A stretch of DNA of 33,696 nucleotides from a virus, in IMG/VR virus record IMGVR_UViG_3300045740_000206, positions 1 through 33,696 of that record; one strand, written 5' to 3'. Both the position numbers and the translations under genes were made by a program. Under the pieces are notes generated by a model, which was not told the DNA's origin, made no database searches, and worked only from the letters and a program-made list of their open reading frames with translations. Positions 6,697 to 13,003 of the stretch are shown here, one piece after another. Every line of letters begins with the position of its first letter. The first letter of the stretch is position 1.

Positions 6697-7568
6697 ACTA
6701 CATACCCTTTTAGATAACTCCATTCTTGATGAATAAATGTAGGGATATATCTCTTTCTAATCCCTTTAATTCCTACACACTGGACATCATTTTTAGGTTG
6801 GAGTTGTAGAGTATGATGCTCACCTTTCTGGACTAAAGCCTGTATATCTTTATTAGTATTTGAAGCAAAAGCCTTACACATATCACATAAAGGTGTATTA
6901 GTAAAACCTGTCCTTACTACAAAATCAAATTCTCCTGTAGATAAGTTAGCCATCTGTCCAGGTAAAGCTGGTAGCCAAACTCTATTACCTACACGTAAGT
7001 TATCTCTTTTATCCTTATCAGAAATGTTTTCGTCTTCATAGCCTAGCTTTTCCCAGCAGGTAAATAGGCTTATAGGAATACTAGAGCTATAGACTAAAGA
7101 TAGATAGTTACGGAATCTTACATGAGCATTACCATAAAGACGTGTAGTAAAAGCTCCTTCTGTATCAAAAGGATTACCTTCTAAATATTTACCCCTTGAA
7201 ACTATATCTAGACATAACTCATAGTATTTAGAGAGTCCATCTCCAAAAAATATATCAAAGTGACCATAATCTCCTTTAAGAATACTGTTAGTAAGAGTAG
7301 ATATAGCTAATTCCTTTTCCATACTTGCTTTATATCTATCTTGAGTTGAAGCTCCTTCAGGTAAAGGATCTATTTCAAAGGTAAAAGATTCTATATTATC
7401 TTGAATAGGTATAGACTTAATACCTTTTTCGTCAGGAAAAGATAAAACAGCTACTCTTTCATCTTTAATAGTTTCTAGAAAGGAAGTTTTACCTGTGTTA
7501 GGAGAGCCTATAAGTAAGCCTCTTACCTTTTTAGCTTCTTTATTTTTAATTACTTTAATCATATTCAA
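6693..7568 (-). CDS. RecA-like phage ATPase, Sak4-like (AAA_24)
   Basis: 291 aa. Walker A is GSPNTGKTS at residues 21-29. The Walker B strand FDIFFGD ends at D110. A TCWEKLGYEDEN stretch and LPGQMANLSTGEFDFVVRTG then follow the order seen in phage nucleotide-binding proteins of the AAA_24/Sak4 type, which act in single-strand annealing with an SSB. A CDMC pair occurs about residue 230. The gene overlaps its downstream neighbour by ATGA and its upstream neighbour by 14 bp. With the RepA-like protein at 1112-1990, the operon has two RecA-fold ATPases, probably one for recombination and one for unwinding. Confidence 0.75.
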   Translation of the reverse strand: MNMIKVIKNKEAKKVRGLLIGSPNTGKTSFLETIKDERVAVLSFPDEKGIKSIPIQDNIESFTFEIDPLPEGASTQDRYKASMEKELAISTLTNSILKGDYGHFDIFFGDGLSKYYELCLDIVSRGKYLEGNPFDTEGAFTTRLYGNAHVRFRNYLSLVYSSSIPISLFTCWEKLGYEDENISDKDKRDNLRVGNRVWLPALPGQMANLSTGEFDFVVRTGFTNTPLCDMCKAFASNTNKDIQALVQKGEHHTLQLQPKNDVQCVGIKGIRKRYIPTFIHQEWSYLKGYVV

Positions 7569-7725
7569 CTCTTAAAATAGCATTACCTAAAGTTAATAAG
7601 GCTCGGTCTAGCTGCTTATAACCATATATACGATGACTCACCTCTGCAGGATAATTATACTGATCTACATCATATCTAATTATATAAAGTGTATTTGGAG
7701 CTTCAAAACTAGCAGCTATATCCAT
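7555..7725 (-). CDS. 56-aa hypothetical protein
   Basis: ATG 7725 is preceded by AAAAGGATTTAGATA, a near copy of the translation leader of other genes in this operon. The stop overlaps the start of the Sak4-like gene by 14 bp. The protein (MDIAASFEAPNTLYIIRYDV...) has a short beta start and helical end, with no Cys and no membrane segment. Unknown function. Confidence 0.65.
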   Translation of the reverse strand: MDIAASFEAPNTLYIIRYDVDQYNYPAEVSHRIYGYKQLDRALLTLGNAILRVEYD

Positions 7726-7754
7726 TATCTAAATCCTTTTAAGATAGATTATTT

Positions 7755-7937
7755 TTAATCATCTAGATTTTCTTCTATAGTTTTACAAGCTAGCCGTAAA
7801 GTATTAAGTAAATCAAGTTTATTATGCCATACATGCTCTTCATCGAATATAGTTATATTATCGTCTCCATCTCTATCTAAAGTATAGATTTCTACCTTTA
7901 CTCTTACATCAAACTTGTCTTCAGCTTTAAGTTTCAT
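7755..7937 (-). CDS. 60-aa acidic hypothetical protein, first gene of the replication operon
   Basis: ATG 7937 with AAAGGAG upstream. It is the first gene after the promoter at 8063-8091. It is acidic (DRDGDDN, EENLDD), with alternating hydrophobic residues that suggest a beta sheet plus a C-terminal helix. Not recognised. Confidence 0.7.
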   Translation of the reverse strand: MKLKAEDKFDVRVKVEIYTLDRDGDDNITIFDEEHVWHNKLDLLNTLRLACKTIEENLDD

Positions 7938-7973
7938 TTTTTAAACTCCTTTAAGAGAAATGTTAAGATATAA

Positions 7974-8044
7974 GTTAATAAATAAAGCTAATAACTTAGT
8001 TAAGAATTATATTTAACTAAATTCAATTAATAGTATTTATTAAC
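7974..8044 (-). promoter_or_regulatory. 5' leader stem-loop of the replication operon
   Basis: An 11-bp perfect inverted repeat (GTTAATAAATA at 7974-7984, complement at 8034-8044) encloses an 8-bp one (TTAGTTAA at 7996-8003, complement at 8013-8020). It lies just after the predicted transcription start near 8057 and before the ribosome site of the first gene, so the mRNA would start with this stem. Possible role in mRNA protection or regulation. Confidence 0.5.
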
Positions 8045-8062
8045 TTTGTTTTAACGAACATG

Positions 8063-8091
8063 ATTATACAGAATGGCAGAAATTATGTCAA
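8063..8091 (-). promoter_or_regulatory. Consensus sigma70 promoter of the replication operon
   Basis: On the minus strand TTGACA (8086-8091), a 17-bp spacer, TATAAT (8063-8068): a perfect match to the bacterial housekeeping promoter. It points into the 7937-to-1 gene series. Confidence 0.85.
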
Positions 8092-8111
8092 GGAAAAAAT
8101 AACAGATAGAG

Positions 8112-8135
8112 AACTTCTTTATTTTTGAAGAAGTT
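8112..8135. other. Hairpin between terminator and promoter
   Basis: AACTTCTT (8112-8119) and AAGAAGTT (8128-8135) form an 8-bp stem with a T-rich loop. It sits between the terminator of the upstream single gene and the operon promoter. It may help insulate the two units. Confidence 0.4.
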
Positions 8136-8150
8136 AGCTAAGAGAATAAA

Positions 8151-8181
8151 AAAGGACTAGATTTTTTAGGTCTAGTCCTTT
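8151..8181 (-). terminator. Intrinsic terminator of the 146-aa gene
   Basis: The 11-bp stem AAAGGACTAGA (8151-8161)/TCTAGTCCTTT (8171-8181) is followed on the minus strand by a run of T (TTTTTTATT). It ends the single-gene unit at 8246-8686. The plus-strand side has only a short T tract. Confidence 0.75.
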
Positions 8182-8183
8182 TA

Positions 8184-8252
8184 AGAGTAAATAGAAAGTA
8201 GAATAGGTCATGACGTAGCGAAACATGCCTATTCTAGATTACTATTTACTCT
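8184..8252 (-). other. 69-nt palindrome spanning the stop codon of the 146-aa gene
   Basis: The 11-bp outer arms AGAGTAAATAG (8184-8194)/CTATTTACTCT (8242-8252) include the TAA stop. The inner 8-bp arms AGAATAGG (8200-8207)/CCTATTCT (8228-8235) continue with CATG/CATG. Just downstream is the terminator. A strong 3' structure like this can protect an abundant mRNA. Confidence 0.6.
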
Positions 8253-8686
8253 GTCACAGCTTCATCACACAGCGCTTCAATAAGATTCGCTTTATCATTC
8301 GCAAAGCTATTGTAATTAACGTTATAGAGAGCACAAGCCTTTTGAAGCTGCTCATCTGTACGAGAGTTAAAGAAAGCCCGTAGTCCCTCACGTGGATCAA
8401 TTTTACGTGGACTACGAGGACCTCTTTCAAAAGAAAGATTTTCTGTTAAAGCTGCAATATGATTATGATACTCATCAATACGCATCAACATCCGAGCACG
8501 AGATTTCCAGCCAAACCTTTTAGTTTCAAAAGCTGCTTGCAGTTCAGTAGCTAGTTCTGTAGGCACATACTTACTATAATCAGCGTAGTTAAAGCTATCT
8601 ACATCAGAGCCTTCCTCACTTTCACTGACTTCAGTAACAGTAGGAGTATTAACAGGAAACAGATTCTCTTCAACTACAGCAGCCAT
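8246..8686 (-). CDS. 146-aa protein with SAP/HeH-like C-terminus, own transcription unit
   Basis: ATG 8686 with GAAAGGA upstream is preferred over an in-frame TTG at 8701. Residues 1-45 are acidic and disordered-looking; the middle is helical and basic (RFGWKSRARMLMRIDEY). The end (TDEQLQKACALYNVNYNSFANDKANLIEAL) fits the helix-extended-loop-helix pattern of SAP/HeH DNA-binding motifs: leucine-rich helix, loop, then K..LIEAL. It has its own near-consensus promoter, terminator and stable 3' palindrome, and uses more CGT/GCC-type codons than neighbouring operon genes, which fits an abundant DNA-binding protein or regulator. Function is inferred. Confidence 0.7.
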   Translation of the reverse strand: MAAVVEENLFPVNTPTVTEVSESEEGSDVDSFNYADYSKYVPTELATELQAAFETKRFGWKSRARMLMRIDEYHNHIAALTENLSFERGPRSPRKIDPREGLRAFFNSRTDEQLQKACALYNVNYNSFANDKANLIEALCDEAVTE

Positions 8687-8720
8687 ACTTTTTCCTTTCA
8701 ATTAAGGGAAGTAAAGTGTA

Positions 8721-8737
8721 GTATACTTTATGTATAC
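8721..8737. promoter_or_regulatory. Operator-like dyad GTATAC-N5-GTATAC
   Basis: Two copies of the palindrome GTATAC, 5 bp apart, lie in the 5' leader of the 146-aa gene, about 20 bp after its predicted transcription start, and upstream of the divergent gene at 8798. The placement suits a repressor site controlling one or both genes. Confidence 0.35.
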
Positions 8738-8761
8738 AGTTTCTTGCATAACGTTAAAGAG

Positions 8762-8790
8762 ACTATAAACGTATTTGAGAAGAAAGTCAA
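8762..8790 (-). promoter_or_regulatory. Sigma70 promoter of the 146-aa gene
   Basis: On the minus strand TTGACT (8785-8790), 17-bp spacer, TATAGT (8762-8767). It reads toward the ATG at 8686 with a leader of about 65 nt containing the GTATAC dyad. Confidence 0.7.
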
Positions 8791-8797
8791 GGGTAAA

Positions 8798-9142
8798 ATG
8801 ACAGAAAAAGAAACTTGTAGTAAAGTTTATGTCAGCGATAACTCTGTAGAGAAAAATGAACCGAAATATAACAAAGGCCATATTGCAGGTAGAACGTTAA
8901 GGATGCCTGGGTTAAAGCCTAGTGATTACTTTTTATTCAAAGAAGCTAGAGCCTATTTTCAGTATGATATGAGGCAGCTTTTTACATTAGGGTTAAGACT
9001 TATCTATATACTTATGCATAACCCTGGTTTACGTGAACAAATACTCATTCCTTTAAGCGGAGAAATAGCGAATGAAGATTTAGATATACAGAAAGAAAAG
9101 GTAGTGTATGTAGAATTTAGCAAGATAGGGATTGAAAGGTAA
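8798..9142 (+). CDS. 114-aa hypothetical protein, single plus-strand gene
   Basis: The start is placed at ATG 8798 (AAGGG upstream). The frame is open from a TTG at 8744, but that would run through the opposing promoter. The protein is basic in the first half (NKGHIAGRTLRMPGLKPSDYFLFKEARAY), then helical, then acidic with a short beta end. A tandem hairpin/terminator follows at once, so this is a one-gene unit. A helix-turn-helix is possible but not clear. It is divergent from the SAP-like gene, so a regulator is one option. Confidence 0.65.
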   Translation: MTEKETCSKVYVSDNSVEKNEPKYNKGHIAGRTLRMPGLKPSDYFLFKEARAYFQYDMRQLFTLGLRLIYILMHNPGLREQILIPLSGEIANEDLDIQKEKVVYVEFSKIGIER

Positions 9143-9160
9143 GCTACTCTAAAAAATAAA

Positions 9161-9216
9161 TACCTTTTATAAAGGTAAAGTAGAGGAAAATTACCCACAC
9201 CCTCTACTTTTCTTTT
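9161..9216 (+). terminator. Tandem hairpins with intrinsic terminator
   Basis: First hairpin TACCTTT-TAT-AAAGGTA (9161-9177). The second has a 10-bp stem AAAGTAGAGG (9177-9186)/CCTCTACTTT (9201-9210) followed by TCTTTTTT. It ends the 114-aa gene. The two stems share one base, so they may compete. Confidence 0.8.
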
Positions 9217-9284
9217 TTCTCATCTAGAAATATTTAGCTAAAAAATACCCCCTTTACTTTTTTTCAAAAACTTTTCAACTTTTC

Positions 9285-9310
9285 CAGCCGACTCAGCTAG
9301 GGCTTTAGCT
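9285..9310 (+). repeat. Left copy of direct repeat flanking the DUF932 module
   Basis: CAGCCGACTCAGCTAGGGCT followed by TTAGCT matches 14261-14286 over 26 bp with one mismatch and two 1-bp gaps. Each copy lies just after a terminator. Together they bracket the plus-strand module of different base composition. Confidence 0.55.
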
Positions 9311-9337
9311 AAAAAAGCTCAAAAGCTCAGTTCACTA

Positions 9338-9430
9338 AAAGAAGGTAATTAACTAATTAAGTAAAATAGTTACTTAGCTAATTTTGGTTAATTCACTAGT
9401 TTAGTAAAATAGTTAAGTACTAGGATATTA
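9338..9430. repeat. AT-rich stretch with repeated AGTAAAATAGTTA; possible origin or regulator array
   Basis: The 13-mer AGTAAAATAGTTA occurs at 9360-9372 and 9403-9415, 43 bp apart (about four helical turns), within a very AT-rich stretch also carrying TTAATTAA-like words and CTAGT/ACTAG ends. Two iteron-like repeats next to an AT-rich zone in a gene-free region could mark a replication origin or protein-binding site. No DnaA-box cluster is apparent. Confidence 0.35.
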
Positions 9431-9439
9431 AAAAAGTCT

Positions 9440-9707
9440 TGACTTTTACCTCAAGTTATGCCATCGCGTTACCTTGTATACAGCTTACAGGGAGGCTACC
9501 AGGATACCCCAAGCTGTCTATACCTGTTTTTAGCTTCTAACAGGCTTATGGTGACTACCTGGCAGCTTACCCTGACCTCTCATATTGCCTGCTCTCTGAC
9601 AGCTTTATAGGGCATTCTGAGAGCTTGTCAATCGTAGCCACCTTGCCAGCTCACCTAGCCGATTACTCCTTCGATATTGATAGACTTCGCTAAGTCATTA
9701 TTTTTGA
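9440..9707 (+). ncRNA. Candidate structured non-coding RNA with terminator
   Basis: No gene is found here. Helices visible on the plus strand: 9476-9486/9511-9523 (11 bp with a 2-nt bulge, enclosing GGG/CCC), 9523-9528/9539-9544 (CCTGTT/AACAGG), 9550-9554/9567-9571, GCTCTC/GAGAGC around 9591-9624, TCAAT..CG/CG..ATTGA around 9628-9680, and a possible long-range CTGGCA (9559-9564)/TGCCAG (9644-9649). It ends in a terminator hairpin. Less AT-rich than its surroundings, and no good promoter was found at the 5' end. A processed leader or a small RNA are both possible. Confidence 0.35.
9683..9707 (+). terminator. Small intrinsic terminator
   Basis: GACTT-CGCT-AAGTC followed by ATTATTTTT. The short 5-bp stem with a tight loop and T-run fits an intrinsic terminator that would end an RNA coming from 9440-9680. 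Confidence 0.45.
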
Positions 9708-9736
9708 GAAAAAGTTAAAATACCCGAAAAAAAGAC

Positions 9737-9765
9737 TTGTTTTATCTTTGTGGATTTGCGATACT
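9737..9765 (+). promoter_or_regulatory. Weak candidate promoter of the DUF932 module
   Basis: TTGTTT (9737-9742), 17-bp spacer, GATACT (9760-9765). It stands after the small terminator and before the long hairpin leader. An alternative is TATAAT at 9896-9901, which has no good -35. Confidence 0.3.
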
Positions 9766-9813
9766 CTTATCAGTTCATTGACATAGTGACTCTACAGTCC
9801 TCAAGGCATCCTC

Positions 9814-9921
9814 TGATAGGGATATGGGCTACGTCACAGTATCGACTCACTCCCTTGACTAGACTTGTGCCATAGTCGGGTATAGTGAGCTACTGTATAA
9901 TCCGTGACACCTCCCCTATCA
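9814..9921 (+). other. 108-nt long nested hairpin in the leader of the DUF932 module
   Basis: Successive nested complementary pairs: TGATAGGG (9814-9821)/CCCTATCA (9914-9921), GTCAC/GTGAC, AGTA/TACT, CTCACT/AGTGAG, CCC/GGG and GACTA/TAGTC, with small internal loops. The whole piece folds into one imperfect rod. It lies upstream of the first gene (10015) and may be a regulatory leader, a small RNA or a DNA cruciform site. Confidence 0.5.
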
Positions 9922-9959
9922 ATAGAGCATGTATAGCACGTAGAGTCCATACTCCTATC

Positions 9960-9978
9960 GTACAGTGCGGTACTGTAC
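9960..9978. promoter_or_regulatory. Perfect dyad GTACAGT-GCGGT-ACTGTAC
   Basis: 7-bp perfect arms with a 5-bp spacer, 36 bp before the ATG of the first module gene. It could be an operator for a dimeric repressor or a leader hairpin. ACTGTA also occurs at 9892-9897 beside a TATAAT. Confidence 0.45.
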
Positions 9979-10014
9979 TTGATAACGCAAAAGCAGAAAT
10001 AGGAGTGTAGATTT

Positions 10015-10212
10015 ATGTTTAGCAGGGAAGAACTCGCGATCCTCGAAAATCTCCTAAAACAAACACGCAATATTTTAGAAGGAAAGCATGGAGCTAAGCT
10101 ACAGAAGGATGTAGGTACCTTTTATAGTAAAAGAGAGCGGGAAGCTATTACGGATAATGGTCTGCTCCATAAAATCCTCTACCTTGAAGACGTCAGCACG
10201 AAAGGAGTGTAG
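10015..10212 (+). CDS. 65-aa helical hypothetical protein
   Basis: ATG 10015 with AGGAG upstream; first gene of the DUF932 module. The helical, charged sequence (MFSREELAILENLLKQTRN..., YSKREREAITDNGLLHKIL) resembles small phage early proteins without an assigned role. It ends 3 bp before the next ATG, whose AAAGGAG site lies within this gene's end. Codons such as CTC, ATC and CGG are commoner here than in the AT-rich arms. Confidence 0.7.
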   Translation: MFSREELAILENLLKQTRNILEGKHGAKLQKDVGTFYSKREREAITDNGLLHKILYLEDVSTKGV

Positions 10213-10215
10213 ACT

Positions 10216-10467
10216 ATGCTAGTGTTAACGTGGAAGGAATCTTTAGGCCAACTATCAGGCTATATTTCTGATACTAGCAAGCAGTATTCATCAAAGGAGT
10301 TTAAGAAGTTAGTTTTCAAACCTCAGCCTTTTGTCAGGCTTGTTGAGCCGGATACAGGTAAGGATGTTATTTTAATCAAGCCTGTCGGACGTAAACGTAT
10401 CCCTGATATGTATGAAATTGTAGATGTACTGGCACATAACAAGTATGCCATTCGTCTTATTGCCTGA
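10216..10467 (+). CDS. 83-aa basic hypothetical protein
   Basis: ATG with AAAGGAG upstream, 3 bp after the previous stop. Basic protein with predicted alternating strands (PFVRLVEPDTGKDVILIKPVGRKRI, KYAIRLIA). No Cys and no membrane span. Function unknown; it belongs to the small-gene series of this module. Confidence 0.65.
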   Translation: MLVLTWKESLGQLSGYISDTSKQYSSKEFKKLVFKPQPFVRLVEPDTGKDVILIKPVGRKRIPDMYEIVDVLAHNKYAIRLIA

Positions 10468-10478
10468 GGGGTATAATT

Positions 10479-10649
10479 ATGTACTGTAAAATATGCGGAG
10501 TAGTCGAGATTAACCCTGACTTTGAAGTATGTGCAAGTTGTGCAGATGAACTCTGTGAATATCTTTATCGTGAAGATTTAGAGCGTAGATACCTCGCTGA
10601 AATCGAAGAGAAAGAGAGTAATTTTAGTTATAGAGCTATAGAGCGATAA
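10479..10649 (+). CDS. 56-aa zinc-ribbon protein
   Basis: ATG 10479 follows a GAGGGG ribosome site 11 bp after the previous stop. The N-terminus has CKIC (residues 3-6) and CASC (18-21), a compact zinc ribbon, followed by an acidic helix (EDLERRYLAEIEEKE). Unknown role; one of several small zinc-binding candidates of this module. Confidence 0.65.
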   Translation: MYCKICGVVEINPDFEVCASCADELCEYLYREDLERRYLAEIEEKESNFSYRAIER

Positions 10650-10698
10650 AGAGGTAATAGGGTAATTTACCAATGGTATTTAACTAAGGAGTTTTGTC

Positions 10699-11172
10699 AT
10701 GCAACAGAAATATCAAGATATTCTAGCTATTTTTGATACGGATACCTCAGACATTAACTTGCAAGATGTGTTTACATCCGAGGAAATAGAACTCATCGAT
10801 GCAAAGATTAACGAGTTCACTATTAACCCCAAAAGTAGAAGCGGTGGAAGTAAGCTGCAAGTAGAAGTAGCAGCGTTTAATGAGTTTCAGCAAAAGAACA
10901 ACTTTGTTCTTATGATGCGACATGCTGAAGTTATTGATAATGTACTTTACAGTACTAGAAAAGAGAGAACTACAGAAAGTAAGAAACTTGAGGCTATCGT
11001 TAAGGTGACGGCCGAAAGCTATGTGAGGCTAGACGAAAAGACTTTGCGTAAAATGGGAGAGGTAATTTTAGGTGATAAGCAGGTAGATTTTACTGTAGAA
11101 GAATTACCCTATGCTCTGGCATATATGCAGATTAAAAATGAAAGTAAAGAACCGGGAGAAGTCTTACGCTGA
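10699..11172 (+). CDS. 157-aa hypothetical protein
   Basis: ATG with AAGGAG upstream. Mainly helical and soluble. The first third is acidic (DTDTSDINLQDVFTSEEIELID), the middle is basic around RSGGSKLQVEV and STRKERTTESKK, and a C-terminal helix ends EELPYALAYMQIKN. A strong hairpin follows at 11186-11214. Not recognised. Confidence 0.7.
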   Translation: MQQKYQDILAIFDTDTSDINLQDVFTSEEIELIDAKINEFTINPKSRSGGSKLQVEVAAFNEFQQKNNFVLMMRHAEVIDNVLYSTRKERTTESKKLEAIVKVTAESYVRLDEKTLRKMGEVILGDKQVDFTVEELPYALAYMQIKNESKEPGEVLR

Positions 11173-11185
11173 CTTAGATATAACT

Positions 11186-11214
11186 AAGAGGGAAGTTACT
11201 ACAGCTTCCCTCTT
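11186..11214 (+). terminator. Strong hairpin after the 157-aa gene
   Basis: 10-bp perfect stem AAGAGGGAAG/CTTCCCTCTT with a 9-nt loop. The downstream sequence has few T residues, so it may be a weak terminator or an RNase-processing/3'-protection hairpin. Confidence 0.5.
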
Positions 11215-11235
11215 ACTCTATAAAGAGAGAATAAT

Positions 11236-11451
11236 ATGGGAAATTGCCCTCAGTGTCATATAGACCTTCCCTTAAGCGGTGTTTGTCAGAATATTCATTG
11301 TGATGTGAGCCCGTTATTTCAGCGATACCTGGAATGCTGTATCTGTGAATCCCCTCTAACAGAGCAAGAGTGGTGTAGTAATTCAAATTGTGAGTTATCC
11401 TACGATTATTATACGGGTGTTAAGGATGATGTGGAAAAGTATATCCCGTAA
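11236..11451 (+). CDS. 71-aa double zinc-ribbon protein
   Basis: ATG with AAAGAGAG upstream. Four Cys pairs in order: CPQC (4-7), CQNIHC (17-22), CCIC (34-37), CSNSNC (47-52), which suits two consecutive zinc ribbons of the 'double zinc ribbon' kind. The end is acidic. It may mediate protein or nucleic-acid binding. Confidence 0.65.
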   Translation: MGNCPQCHIDLPLSGVCQNIHCDVSPLFQRYLECCICESPLTEQEWCSNSNCELSYDYYTGVKDDVEKYIP

Positions 11452-11461
11452 AGGAGAGATT

Positions 11462-11671
11462 ATGCTGTTAATTGAAAAGCATCGTGATATCTTGACACAG
11501 CATGGTTATGTAAAGCTCGAAAGTCGGAGTAGTAAGTATGAAGTGTACTATAAAGATGTTAATTATTTCTTTCTAGGCAGTCATGGCGCTATACGGTATG
11601 GTAAAAGCAAAAGAGTTAGTGAAAGCGTAAGCGTTGTTCCAAAATGGTTCTACACTAAATTTGGAGTATGA
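11462..11671 (+). CDS. 69-aa hypothetical protein
   Basis: The start is placed at ATG 11462, which has AAAGGAG upstream. The open frame extends back to 11390, but that part overlaps the previous gene and has no ribosome site. Basic, mixed alpha/beta sequence (KYEVYYKDVNYFFLGSHGAI). Unknown. Confidence 0.6.
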   Translation: MLLIEKHRDILTQHGYVKLESRSSKYEVYYKDVNYFFLGSHGAIRYGKSKRVSESVSVVPKWFYTKFGV

Positions 11672-11674
11672 GAC

Positions 11675-11881
11675 ATGAGCCACTACCTTAGCGTAGAAAA
11701 TCATGGTATCACGATCACAAGTAAGTCGAGTAAAAGCGAGGGTTGGAAAGTCTACAGTGTAGGCCATGCTGAAGTTATCCTAAAGCGAGGTAAAGTTATA
11801 CGACAATATCTGTTAAGAGAAATACTAAGTGAAACAGAGTGGCGAGCAACACTGTTAGATGAACATAAAATCAATAATTAA
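11675..11881 (+). CDS. 68-aa hypothetical protein
   Basis: ATG 11675 begins 3 bp after the previous stop. Beta-rich start (HYLSVENHGITITSKSS) then strand-helix with RGKVIRQYLLREILSETEW. Its N-terminal layout is similar to that of the preceding 69-aa protein (short basic sheet with SSK and a G-H-A turn), so the two may be distant paralogues; this is only an impression. Confidence 0.6.
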   Translation: MSHYLSVENHGITITSKSSKSEGWKVYSVGHAEVILKRGKVIRQYLLREILSETEWRATLLDEHKINN

Positions 11882-11899
11882 CTATAAGGAGTTTTAGCA

Positions 11900-12994
11900 A
11901 TGGCACATGAACTCAGTTTCAAAAATGGTAAAGCAGAGTTAGTTCTAGCTGATACTGGTGCATGGCATAAGCTGGGGACAGTGTTTGACACCTCCCAGCA
12001 CATTATAGACAGCAAGACAGCTATGGCTATCGCGTGTCCATGGCATGCGATAAAAGAGACTCTATACATCGACAGAGGGAACTCGCTAATTCCTACCTCT
12101 CAAATAGCTTTGATGCGTAGCGATACGCAAGCGATTATCGGGTATGCAAGCAATACCTACGTACCTATCCAACCAGAGTATATGTTTAGTTGGACTGACG
12201 CTGTATTGGGTGAACCTCACCCAGGCTATGAAAGTGCAGGAGCGTTGAAAGGAGGTAGTGTACTTTTTCTAACAGCGAGACTCGGCGAGATAAACATTTT
12301 AGGGAGTGGAGACAGAACCAGAACATACCTTACATTCATGAATAGCTTCGATGGAAGTATCAGCGCACAAGCGTTTTTAACGGGTACTCGCATCGTCTGC
12401 ATGAATACCCTGAAGATGAGCTTAGGAGATAAAAAGAGTAATACTGTGAAGTTCAGACATACAAAGAATATAGAAAGCCGTTTAGAGCGTACTTCTCAAG
12501 TCATGGCTTTAGCTTTGTCTACTCAGGCCGATCTACAAGCTAAACTCGAAAGCCTAGCTCAGAGACAGCTTACGAAAGACTTGTATATGAGAGTCTTAGA
12601 TGAGCTATTCCCTGGTGAAAAGACGAGGACAGCAAACGTCAAGTTGGCTATCACTAGTATCTTCAATTCTAACGATGGAGATTTTATACCAGAGTTCAAG
12701 AATACTGCGTATAACCTCTATAATAGCGTAACCAACTATGTTGACCACGACCGAGCTGTGAGACTCACAAAGTCGAGTACGGCTAGTGATAGCTCTATGC
12801 AAAGAGCTGAGAGTGCTATCCTAGGGAGTGGAGCAGAACTGAAAGAGAAGGCTCTTGATACTATCCTTATCCTTACTTCAGGAGCTGCTATAGCAGCAAG
12901 AGACAATAAATACTTTGATATGAAGCCAGTGTTAGCTTTACCTGGTGGAGATAGTGATGTACTCGACGTAGACTATTCTGTAGTCAATAACTAA
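11900..12994 (+). CDS. DUF932 / phage-plasmid-like protein (TIGR03299 family)
   Basis: 364 aa, the common length of this family. Recognisable features in order: MAHEL start, TGAWHKLGTVFD (19-30), MAIACPWHAIKETLY with the first conserved strand set, QIALMRSDTQAIIGYAS..YVPIQP (about 67-95), GGSVLFLTARLGE, YLTFMNSFDGS, TGTRIVCMNTLKMSL (about 160-175), and a helical C-terminal half. The family is widespread in phages and plasmids, and its function is not established. Ribosome site AAGGAG. It is the largest gene of the module and is followed by a strong terminator, so the genes before it probably form one early operon with it. Confidence 0.85.
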   Translation: MAHELSFKNGKAELVLADTGAWHKLGTVFDTSQHIIDSKTAMAIACPWHAIKETLYIDRGNSLIPTSQIALMRSDTQAIIGYASNTYVPIQPEYMFSWTDAVLGEPHPGYESAGALKGGSVLFLTARLGEINILGSGDRTRTYLTFMNSFDGSISAQAFLTGTRIVCMNTLKMSLGDKKSNTVKFRHTKNIESRLERTSQVMALALSTQADLQAKLESLAQRQLTKDLYMRVLDELFPGEKTRTANVKLAITSIFNSNDGDFIPEFKNTAYNLYNSVTNYVDHDRAVRLTKSSTASDSSMQRAESAILGSGAELKEKALDTILILTSGAAIAARDNKYFDMKPVLALPGGDSDVLDVDYSVVNN

Positions 12995-13003
12995 CTACAA
13001 GAG

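Noticed and set aside
8744-8797. TTG-initiated extension of the 114-aa gene
   Set aside because: Would cover the opposing promoter and has no ribosome site; ATG 8798 is better.
9004-9198. 64-aa minus-strand frame
   Set aside because: Antisense to the 114-aa gene and through its terminator.
9439-9467. TTGACT at 9439 as promoter for the structured segment
   Set aside because: No -10-like hexamer at 16-18 bp (the 17-bp position reads CATCGC).
9834-10070. 78-aa minus-strand frame
   Set aside because: Runs through the long hairpin and the start of the first module gene; composition Cys/Ser/Arg-rich as in random antisense.
11573-12069. Minus-strand frames opposite 11462-11881 and the DUF932 start
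   Set aside because: Antisense shadows without ribosome sites.
12605-12802. 65-aa minus-strand frame inside DUF932
   Set aside because: Antisense shadow of a well-supported gene.
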